A DNA stretch of 48,006 bases from Acidimicrobiaceae bacterium (GTDB lineage Bacteria; Actinomycetota; Acidimicrobiia; Acidimicrobiales; RAAP-2): the NCBI GenBank assembly GCA_003133545.1, contig PKYA01000064.1, forward strand, positions 24,759 to 72,764, written 5' to 3'. The notes under the pieces were generated by a model. The model made no database searches and was not told where the DNA came from. It saw only the letters and a list, made by a program, of their open reading frames with translations. Numbering within the stretch: position 1 is the first letter of the stretch; each line of letters starts with the position of its first letter. A program made the translations under genes and the position numbers. Below are positions 38,828 through 46,358 of this stretch, one piece after another.

Positions 38828-41140
38828 TCATGCCCTTCTCAGGCGCTTTCGCAGCTGGCGCAGTCCCATCTCACCGACCAGGAAGAAGAGGAATCCTAGA
38901 GCAACCACCGGCACCGGGTTTAGGCCGGTGAAAGCCAGGTCGCTCGGAGACCCGCCGTCGTTGCCGGTGGTTGAGTTGCCCGTCGTCACGGCGGAGGTGG
39001 TCGTGGTGGTGCATGGCGCGGTTGTCGTGGTCGTCGTGGGGGACGACGTCGTGGTGGTCGACGTCGGGCTCGAGGACGTCGTCGTGGACGTCGGGCTCGA
39101 GGATGTCGTAGTGGACGGAGACGTGGACGTGGTCGTCGAAGTGGGCGAGCTCGACGACGTCGTCGTTGTGGTCGTCGGGCTCGTGGACGTGGTCGTCGAA
39201 GTGGGGCTCGATGACGTGGTCGTAGAACTGGGGCTCGAGGACGTCGTCGTCGACGAGTCCGAAGTCGTCGTGGTGGACGTCGGGCTCGAGGACGTCGTTG
39301 TTGACGTGGGGCTCGAGGACGTTGTCGACGTCGTCGAACTCGGGCTCGAGGATGTCGTCGTGGTGGAGCTCCCCGTATTAGATGGCGCAAGGGTCGTCGT
39401 CGTGGGACAACCCGCAGCGGTCGTCGTGGTCGTTGTGGACGGCGACGTGGACGTGGACGACCCAGACGTGGTCGTCGTGGTCGAGGGGCTGCACGTAGGA
39501 GCCGTCGTCGACGTCGTTGTGTCCGAAGTCGACGTCGTGGACGTTGTCGAGTCCGCAGCCGTTGTCGTGGTTGTCGTCGGGGAGGTCGACGTCGTCGTGG
39601 TTGTCGGGCTCGTCGACGTGGTCGTCGAAGTTGGGCTTGAGGACGTGGTCGTCGAAGTGGGGCTCGATGACGTCGACGATGTCGTCGAAGAGCTGGACGT
39701 CGGACTCGTTGTTGTAGTGGTCGTCGCGCACTCCGTCGTGGAGGTCGTCGACGCGCTGTCGTCGGCATCTGCCGCCGCCTCGACGTCGAGTTGCTGGGCA
39801 ACCTGCAGACCGGCAGTCACCATGGCGGTGGTGGCAGGAGCGGCCCCCAGTGCTGCAATGTCACTTTGGCCCTCGGTTCCCAGAGCAAACCGTATAAATT
39901 GCGCAAGCGCGATTGCCTTGTCCTGGGGGAGCCCGTTCGTGGGCACCACGAGGTAGCTCTCCAACATCAAATAGTTGTTGTACGCGGCGGCGTCACTCCC
40001 AGTGGCGTTGAATGTGACCAGATTGTTCGTCGTCGGGTCAGTAGTGGAAGCCAGCGTGGCGTCGTTCTCCGCGGCCTGCGCCGCCGCAGTCGAGGGGGCT
40101 ACGTAGTCACCGGCGGCGTTCTGGATAGCAGCAGTGGGCAAATTCCAGGACACGCCGAGCGGGGCGCCCGTCCACACTGCATCGACAGGCATGATGGCCC
40201 CGAGCTGAATTTGTGCAGCAATATTGCTGGGGGCACCTGAAATCGCGTTCAGTGCAATGAGCTTGCCTACGGTTGCCTGGTCCCCGCCAGGGAACTCAGT
40301 ATGGTTGTAGGGCCAGAGCTCGCTCGGCCCAGTGGACGTGGTGGACACTTGATTGGTGGCCTTGAGCGTCGTCAGTTCGGCTCCAAAGCTGTTCGTTGAG
40401 GCCGTCGTGCTGTCGAGCAACGACTCGAGCGCAGAGTTCTCCATGGTCGGATCTTCATTCCCCCATAGCGCAAAGGGAAGCGCAGCAGCAGACGTGGAGC
40501 CTACCAACGTCGTTGTCGTGACGGTGGGGCTGGAGGTACTGGTGGTAGTGGGGCTCGATGTACTGGTGGTCGTAGTGGACGAAGACGTGGGGACAGTGCA
40601 GCTGATCTGCGGATCACCCCAGCCGGAATACTGCGGCGAGCCGTAGATGCCGTCAAGCTCGGCGAGGTTCAGCGGGATGTGCTGACAGAAATCGTCTGGA
40701 GTTATAGTTCCGGTGCCGCTTGTGAAGTTCGCATTTGGCACGAGGGTCATAAGGGCGACCGGCGAAGCAGCAAAGGGAACATAGGCAAACGATCGCCCGT
40801 CGGCGGTCGCGGTAGCCGCTTCCGCGGAGGTTAGCTTTCGCTCGGAAACCGCAAAATCCGCCGCGAACGTACCCGGTGCGGTGCCGACAAAGTCGGCTAT
40901 TGCTTGGTCGAGGGTGACATTCGTGTAAGAACCGATGTCTGGGCTTAGCTGGGCCCCGTCATCTTTGATCAGGCTGAGCATGACGGGGGTCATGGCGTCG
41001 CCGCCCTCACCTGTCAATGTTCCGGGAACGCCGCTGTCCCCGTGGGCGTTCCCGGACTCTTCCACCAGTCCGATGCTTATGGCCAGCAGTGAGGCCATCA
41101 CCGCGAGAGCGGCGTGTCGTGTGATCGATCGACGTCTCAC
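38828..41140 (-). CDS. Large PstS-like periplasmic-binding-fold protein with Ser/Thr-rich mucin-like linker and LAFTG sorting signal
   Basis: SFAYVPFAASPVALMTLVPN, LAELDGIYGSPQYSGWGDPQISC, SYLVVPTNGLPQDKAIALAQFIRFALGTEGQSDIAALG; about 270 aa S/T-rich; C-term LAFTGLNPVPVVALGFLFFLVGEMGLRQLRKRLRRA. Confidence 0.8.
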   Translation of the reverse strand: MRRRSITRHAALAVMASLLAISIGLVEESGNAHGDSGVPGTLTGEGGDAMTPVMLSLIKDDGAQLSPDIGSYTNVTLDQAIADFVGTAPGTFAADFAVSERKLTSAEAATATADGRSFAYVPFAASPVALMTLVPNANFTSGTGTITPDDFCQHIPLNLAELDGIYGSPQYSGWGDPQISCTVPTSSSTTTTSTSSPTTTSTSSPTVTTTTLVGSTSAAALPFALWGNEDPTMENSALESLLDSTTASTNSFGAELTTLKATNQVSTTSTGPSELWPYNHTEFPGGDQATVGKLIALNAISGAPSNIAAQIQLGAIMPVDAVWTGAPLGVSWNLPTAAIQNAAGDYVAPSTAAAQAAENDATLASTTDPTTNNLVTFNATGSDAAAYNNYLMLESYLVVPTNGLPQDKAIALAQFIRFALGTEGQSDIAALGAAPATTAMVTAGLQVAQQLDVEAAADADDSASTTSTTECATTTTTTSPTSSSSTTSSTSSSPTSTTTSSSPTSTTTSTSPTTTTTSTSPTTTTTTAADSTTSTTSTSDTTTSTTAPTCSPSTTTTTSGSSTSTSPSTTTTTTAAGCPTTTTLAPSNTGSSTTTTSSSPSSTTSTTSSSPTSTTTSSSPTSTTTTSDSSTTTSSSPSSTTTSSSPTSTTTSTSPTTTTTTSSSSPTSTTTSTSPSTTTSSSPTSTTTSSSPTSTTTTSSPTTTTTTAPCTTTTTSAVTTGNSTTGNDGGSPSDLAFTGLNPVPVVALGFLFFLVGEMGLRQLRKRLRRA
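38985..39770. repeat. Degenerate low-complexity coding repeat (gtcgtcgtgg / gggctcgaggacgtcgtc units) encoding the S/T-rich linker
   Basis: Visible reiteration of 'gtcgtggacgtcgggctcgaggacgtcgtc'-like units on the + strand; translated on - as TSTTTSSSPTSTTTSTSP. Confidence 0.85.
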
Positions 41141-42930
41141 TTCGCCGCTCCACGCCGCATGGCGAGCACTCGTCGACGGCCGAAGGCGCCTAGTAAGAGA
41201 AGGGTTGCCCCGAGGATAGTGAGCGGCACCGGATCCCCCCCCGTGTTCGGCATCGCCCCCGTCGCGGCGAGCGAAACCGAAGGATCGGCACCGCCCGCGG
41301 TACTGCCGCCCGTCGTGCTGCCCCCCGCGGTGCTGCCCCCCGCGGTGCCGCCGCCGGTGGTGCCGGCGCCGGCGGCGCCCCCCGTACTCGAAGCACTTCC
41401 CAGCGCGGCAGCGATGCTGTTCGACGACGTGCTCACCCCCTTCCCAGCCGTTGTGGTGGAGCCCTTGCCGGCAGTCGTCGCCGTGCTACCGGGCGCGGAC
41501 GTCGCCGTACTCCCCGACGACGACGGAGCGACGGCCGTCCCCTTCGTTGTCCCCCCGTTTGCCGACGGTGGAGGGGCGGTGGAGGTCACGACCCCGCAGG
41601 TTGGGGTCGTCTGTCCCGCCTGCACTTCTTCCGGAGTGAGGTCCCCGCACGAGTACGCCTGTTGCTCTGCTGCGGTGGGAGCCACCGCTCCGGGGACATT
41701 CTTCTGTACTGCGTTCACCCCGTACTGCTCGAGCGAAAGACCCAGGCTGGCGTAGCCAAAGGACGGTGCCAGCTGTTGGCCCAGCGTGAGCACGTAGTCC
41801 ACGAACTGGCTCAGCGTTTCTCCTTTCGCCGCCGGCCAACCGGTGGTCGGCGTGAGCAAGTAGCTGTAGGTCGAGGGGTTGTAGACGTTCGGTCCTGTTC
41901 CGTTGAAGTTCAGTTGGTGCGTGCCATTGGGGAGCTGGGAGGCGTAGGCCAACGCCGAGGAGACGTCGTAGACGGGCGTCGGGCCTGTGTAATCCCCCGA
42001 AGCGTTCTGAACCAGCGCGACGTTCTTCGTAGGATCGGTACCGTTGAAGCCCAGATCCTTGGCGTACTGCACCTGCACGGGGCCAATCGCCCCTGCGTTG
42101 TCCGCTACGTCGCCGGCCACAGCGGTAGTGGAGGTGGTGTCCAACCCTCCTTTGGGACTCGGCCAGTTCGACTCGGGGGACGTGGCGCTCAACGGCACCC
42201 CATCACTCGGGCCTCCTGACTGCGCCTCCTGCGCCGCAACGAAGCTCGCCCACAAGGATGGCTGCTCGTCAATGCACCACTCTTCGAGTACGTAGTTCGT
42301 CCCCGCCGAGTCGCTCTCGGTAACCGGCTGGACGACCAGGTTGGGAAGGGTCACTCCAGGATTATCGGCAGCGAGGAGGGAGCTGTCCCAGTTCGTGATC
42401 CCACCCGTGAGGAGTGCACAAGCGGTGTAACTGGTGAGCTGTAGGCGCTTGGTCAGTCCCGGCAGGTTGTACATGAACGCGATTCCGCCGGCAGTGACGG
42501 GAATAAAATTGAAGGGAAAGCTCGGCGGGGTCGCGTCCGAGTTCCCCACATAGCCGATGTCACTGACCGCCCAGTCAGTGGTTTGGTTGGTGAACTCGTA
42601 GCGTCCGGTTCCCGAGTTGGTGGACGCATACTGAATTGCCAGGTTGTACGGAGTGGTCGTGACGTGTTCGACCCAGGTTTCGATTGCCGGTGCGGCAAAC
42701 GACGAGCCAGTACCGCTCAGCGGTGCACCGTTGGCTGCCACTGCCCCAGACGCCGGGAGCGGTGGGGCCAGGCTGGGGATCAGTAACGTAAGCGCAATGG
42801 CGACGCAGGTAGCGGTTGCCCTTGCCTTCTTGCTGTTCCAATTGCGTCGGCTGGACACACGGCTGGCGTTCCGCATTGTTCGTTGCTCCTTGGTTTTGCT
42901 CGATGGCGATTCTTGAACGGGCTTCGTCAC
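41137..42930 (-). CDS. pstS: Phosphate ABC transporter substrate-binding-like protein PstS with C-terminal LAATG/MPNTG sorting signal
   Basis: LSGTGSSFAAPAIETWVEH, TDWAVSDIGYVGN, FIPVTAGGIAFMYNLPGL, GGITNWDSSLLAADNPGVTLPNLVVQPVTESDSAGTNYVLEEW; C-term SLAATGAMPNTGGDPVPLTILGATLLLLGAFGRRRVLAMRR. Confidence 0.9.
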   Translation of the reverse strand: MTKPVQESPSSKTKEQRTMRNASRVSSRRNWNSKKARATATCVAIALTLLIPSLAPPLPASGAVAANGAPLSGTGSSFAAPAIETWVEHVTTTPYNLAIQYASTNSGTGRYEFTNQTTDWAVSDIGYVGNSDATPPSFPFNFIPVTAGGIAFMYNLPGLTKRLQLTSYTACALLTGGITNWDSSLLAADNPGVTLPNLVVQPVTESDSAGTNYVLEEWCIDEQPSLWASFVAAQEAQSGGPSDGVPLSATSPESNWPSPKGGLDTTSTTAVAGDVADNAGAIGPVQVQYAKDLGFNGTDPTKNVALVQNASGDYTGPTPVYDVSSALAYASQLPNGTHQLNFNGTGPNVYNPSTYSYLLTPTTGWPAAKGETLSQFVDYVLTLGQQLAPSFGYASLGLSLEQYGVNAVQKNVPGAVAPTAAEQQAYSCGDLTPEEVQAGQTTPTCGVVTSTAPPPSANGGTTKGTAVAPSSSGSTATSAPGSTATTAGKGSTTTAGKGVSTSSNSIAAALGSASSTGGAAGAGTTGGGTAGGSTAGGSTTGGSTAGGADPSVSLAATGAMPNTGGDPVPLTILGATLLLLGAFGRRRVLAMRRGAAK

Positions 42931-44087
42931 TGTTCGTTTCCTTGGGCGAGTCTCTTACGCGCTGCAAACAGCCTTCGCCACCGACTGGGCCCTGGTTTCT
43001 TTGACCCGATCAGGCGCGCCAGGAAGAAGAGGAAGACGACGACGAGGACAAGCACGAACGACACCCCCCAGGCCTCCCTGGTCGAGTTCACTCCCGGCTG
43101 CTGAATCATCTGGTAGATGCGGAAGGGCAGGTCATCCTGTTTGCCGCTGAAGGGATTCCAGTTGTAATTCGGGTTTCCCCCCGTGTTCAAAAATACCGGA
43201 GCCGTCTCCCCGGCAACGCGGGCTATGCCCAGGATCATCGCCGTCACCAACCCGATGCGTGCGGTGGGCAGCGTGACCCGCAGTTCGGATCGCCATTGCG
43301 GAGAGCCGAGGGCAAGCGCAGCCTCCCTGAGCGACCCGGGCACAATGGAGATGACTTCCTGGGCGGCACGGGTCACGATGGGAAGCATCATCACGGACAG
43401 AGCCAGAGCGGCCGCGAAACCCGTCTGGCCTGTTTCCTTCTGCGGCCTTACCCAAAGGAGATACACATAGATGCCCGGGATGATGGCCGGAGCACCTGAC
43501 ATGGCATCGACAACGTTGCTCACCAGCCTTGCAAACACGTTTCGGTTGTTGACCAGGTACGTGGCGGTGAGTATGCCCAGGGGGACGCTGAACAGGGTGG
43601 CCAGTCCCACCTGCTCCATAGTGCCCACAATGGGCGCCCCCGCACCTACGGCGGTTACGGGTGCATTGGCCTGGAACCGAGCGAAGTCCTTGAGGAAGAA
43701 ACCCGGAAAATGGGCGACAACCACAGGACCACCCTTGAAGACGACAAACCAGATCACGGCGACCAAGGGTATGAACGCGACAAAAGCACCGGACCAGATC
43801 GCCAACGTGGCCAATCGATCTTTCATCAACAGCACACCGTGGAGGCGCCAACAGACAAATCCGTAGATCACGAAAGATCCCGCCAGACAGCAGGTGGCGA
43901 ATCCGAGAGCGCCCACAATCCCTGCCACGGCGAACGAGAACCACACGAGAGCGACCGCAGAAATAACTGAAAAGCCCAACTCGAGTGCCGAATCGAGGGG
44001 GATCGATACTCGACGGTTCGGACGGTCCGGGACCGGTGCGGGCGGTGGAGGATCTTGCCGTGTGGCCTCAAGAGTTTGCACCATCAC
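42927..44087 (-). CDS. pstA: Phosphate ABC transporter permease
   Basis: GTMEQVGLATLFSVPLGILTATYL, SGAPAIIPGIYVYLLWV, REAALALGSPQWRSELRVTLPTARIGLVTAMILGIARVAGETAPVFLNTGGN. Confidence 0.95.
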   Translation of the reverse strand: MMVQTLEATRQDPPPPAPVPDRPNRRVSIPLDSALELGFSVISAVALVWFSFAVAGIVGALGFATCCLAGSFVIYGFVCWRLHGVLLMKDRLATLAIWSGAFVAFIPLVAVIWFVVFKGGPVVVAHFPGFFLKDFARFQANAPVTAVGAGAPIVGTMEQVGLATLFSVPLGILTATYLVNNRNVFARLVSNVVDAMSGAPAIIPGIYVYLLWVRPQKETGQTGFAAALALSVMMLPIVTRAAQEVISIVPGSLREAALALGSPQWRSELRVTLPTARIGLVTAMILGIARVAGETAPVFLNTGGNPNYNWNPFSGKQDDLPFRIYQMIQQPGVNSTREAWGVSFVLVLVVVFLFFLARLIGSKKPGPSRWRRLFAARKRLAQGNEQ

Positions 44088-45073
44088 ATCGCCCTGTTCG
44101 GTCGCTCAACAATAAGGCGGGCGGCCACATTTACGGCCAACGTTGTGAGGAACAGCACCAAACCCAGCAGAATCAATGCGTCTTGTGCAATCCCCTGGGA
44201 GGTCACGAAATACTCCGTGATCTGCAAGGCGATCGAACCTAACCCTGACGGGCCCAAAAGGGCCGAGGTCATATGGTTTCCTGAGGAAAGGACGAGCACC
44301 ACGATAAACGTCTCTCCGAGGCCGCGCCCGAACCCGAGTAGGACAGCACCCAGAATCCCGTTGCGCGAGAACGGAAGGATGACGTCGGTCACCATCCCCC
44401 AGCGCGTGCCGCCGAGCCCCAGCGAGGCCTCACACACATCGCGCGGCGCCTGGGCCATCACTTCGCGGCTGATGGAGGTGATGATGGGGATGATGGTGAC
44501 CGCGCAGATCAAGCCGCAGGCAAAGATCGAGTTTGTGTATTGCCCAGGACTGTAGGTGCGGAATACCGGCACGAACGACACCCACCGCACGAGCCATTTC
44601 GCCGGAGCCGCCTGAAGACCTGAGACCAGTTCAAGTCCCCAGAAGCCATAGACGATGCTGGGCACGGTGGCCAGCAGGTCAATGACCGCGGTGAGGACCG
44701 GCTTGAGCCGGCGCGGCCCGTACTCGTTGATCATCAATGCCGTCGAGATCGAAATGGGAAAGGCGACACCGACTCCGATGATCGCAATCGCAACGGAGCC
44801 GACCAGCAGCGGCAGCATCCCGAACTGGCCGGTCTCCGGGCTCCACGTCTTGTCGGTGAAAAGCCCGAATCCAGCCACTCTGAGGGCCGGGAATCCGTAG
44901 AAACAGAGAAAACCCAACACGCCAACCAGCACCAAGAGCGACACGGTGCTACTCCCTGCCAGAACTGAGTTGAACACCCGGTCAGCGCCCGACGGCTTGA
45001 GGCCGAGGTCAACGGGCACGTCATTGTGCGCGGGAGATTCGGGATGAAGCATGGTGGGTGCGGAAATCGTCAT
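44084..45073 (-). CDS. pstC: Phosphate ABC transporter permease
   Basis: PLLVGSVAIAIIGVGVAFPISISTALMINEYGP, DLLATVPSIVYGFWGL, PRDVCEASLGLGGTRWGMVTDVILPFSRNGILGAVLLGFGRGLGETFIVVLV. Confidence 0.95.
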   Translation of the reverse strand: MTISAPTMLHPESPAHNDVPVDLGLKPSGADRVFNSVLAGSSTVSLLVLVGVLGFLCFYGFPALRVAGFGLFTDKTWSPETGQFGMLPLLVGSVAIAIIGVGVAFPISISTALMINEYGPRRLKPVLTAVIDLLATVPSIVYGFWGLELVSGLQAAPAKWLVRWVSFVPVFRTYSPGQYTNSIFACGLICAVTIIPIITSISREVMAQAPRDVCEASLGLGGTRWGMVTDVILPFSRNGILGAVLLGFGRGLGETFIVVLVLSSGNHMTSALLGPSGLGSIALQITEYFVTSQGIAQDALILLGLVLFLTTLAVNVAARLIVERPNRAM

Positions 45074-45837
45074 CGTCGCGCTCTCTGTACCTGCCGACGA
45101 CCTAAGGAACCGACCAGAAAGAGACCCGCCCCGGAAATGACGATCCAGACCAGCTGTTCCGGTGGGCCCGTATTCGCCAGAGCGCCAGTGTCGCCCGCAG
45201 CCGATGACGCAATGCTCACCGAAGGGTTCGGAGCGGTGGTCGCCGTGACGGTGGGAGTGGTTCCGGAGGTCGCTGTCGTCGCTGGGGACGAGCTCGTTGA
45301 CGACGTGGAACTCGTCGAAGTGCTCCCGGCAGCCGCGGCGATGGTGAACGGAGCAGAGAAAACTTTCGGAGCCGTGAAGTCGTTCTGGTTTTGGCCGACA
45401 TAGAGGACACAGGGATTAGTCGCGTCGCAGACCGGTTGATAATTTGACTGTTCCCCAAGTGCTGGGCTGGGCAGGAGGTAGACCGTGTAGTCAGGTTCCG
45501 AAAAACTTCCGTTGGAGCTGATCAGAACCGTGTTGCCCTGGATTGTGTTGCCATCGCAGGTGCTGTCACTGGTGGGGAGCTTGGCGGGAGACCCTGCCGG
45601 ATCGGCGCACTCGAGGATGTTGACGTGCGAATACGGCGTGAAATACCCGTTGGCGTCTACCGAGATCGACACAGACTCGCCGTCCCTCAGCTGCCCGCCA
45701 GGCGACATTTTCAGAGTCGGTGACGCCGTACTCGCACCGGCCGTTTGTCCTATCGTCAGGGCGACGACAACCGTCAGCCCGCACGCCCAGCATGCGAGCC
45801 CGACCGAGTTGCCCGAGGAAAAGTCACCGAGTAGCAC
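45070..45837 (-). CDS. Secreted protein with neocarzinostatin-like domain, S/T-rich linker and LANTG sorting signal
   Basis: GTG start at 45837 overlapping the upstream TAG (TAGTG); VNILECADPAG...CDGNTIQGNTVLISSNGSFSE...CDATNPCVLYVGQNQNDFTAPKVFSAPFTI; C-term GALANTGPPEQLVWIVISGAGLFLVGSLGRRQVQRARR. Confidence 0.78.
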   Translation of the reverse strand: MLLGDFSSGNSVGLACWACGLTVVVALTIGQTAGASTASPTLKMSPGGQLRDGESVSISVDANGYFTPYSHVNILECADPAGSPAKLPTSDSTCDGNTIQGNTVLISSNGSFSEPDYTVYLLPSPALGEQSNYQPVCDATNPCVLYVGQNQNDFTAPKVFSAPFTIAAAAGSTSTSSTSSTSSSPATTATSGTTPTVTATTAPNPSVSIASSAAGDTGALANTGPPEQLVWIVISGAGLFLVGSLGRRQVQRARR

Positions 45838-46358
45838 TATCGATGCTTTCGGGACGCCTGAATGGTGAAGGGCCGCGAAAATATTTTCGGCCAGGTGAAA
45901 ATCTCTTGGTTTTCGCCGATGTAGAGAACGCATGCCTCCCGCTGATTGCAAACCGGTCGGTTGTCGGTGGACTCACCGAGCTGCGACTTGTTGGGTAGGA
46001 CGAACAGCTGATAACCGCGTTCTGAGAAGCTCCCGTTCTTGTTGACAAGGACGGTATTGCCCTGAATGGTATTGCCGTCACAGGTCAACGAGCTCGTGGG
46101 CAAATTGCTTTTTTTGCCACCGCGGTCGGCGCATTCGAGGATTTTCACGCTGGAGTACGGCTTGAAGTAGTGATTTGGACCCACAGACAGATTGATGAAT
46201 TGCTCGTTGTGATAGGCACCACCGGTCAGCCTCAATGTGGGAGGACTAGCTGCATCAGCTGACGACGTGATGCAGACGAGGAGGAGCCCGGCTGCGATGA
46301 CTCCAACGAGGCTCCGAATCGCACCAAACCTACACACAGCTTCACAAGCTCCTTTCAT
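45837..46358 (-). CDS. Secreted protein, paralogue of the adjacent domain, no sorting signal
   Basis: Signal peptide SLVGVIAAGLLLVCITSSADAA; VKILECADRGG...CDGNTIQGNTVLVNKNGSFSERGYQLFVLPNKSQLGESTDNRPVCNQREACVLYIGENQEIFTWPKIFSRPFTI. Confidence 0.75.
   Translation of the reverse strand: MKGACEAVCRFGAIRSLVGVIAAGLLLVCITSSADAASPPTLRLTGGAYHNEQFINLSVGPNHYFKPYSSVKILECADRGGKKSNLPTSSLTCDGNTIQGNTVLVNKNGSFSERGYQLFVLPNKSQLGESTDNRPVCNQREACVLYIGENQEIFTWPKIFSRPFTIQASRKHR

Noticed and set aside
38985-39770. Possible CRISPR-like repeat array
   Set aside because: Repeats are degenerate, have no unique spacers and encode an in-frame S/T linker; no cas genes.
38736-39956. 406-aa Val/Asp-rich plus ORF and 271-aa Arg-rich minus ORF across the repeat tract
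   Set aside because: Produced by translating the gtc-repeat in other frames; the LAFTG-bearing frame is the supported one.
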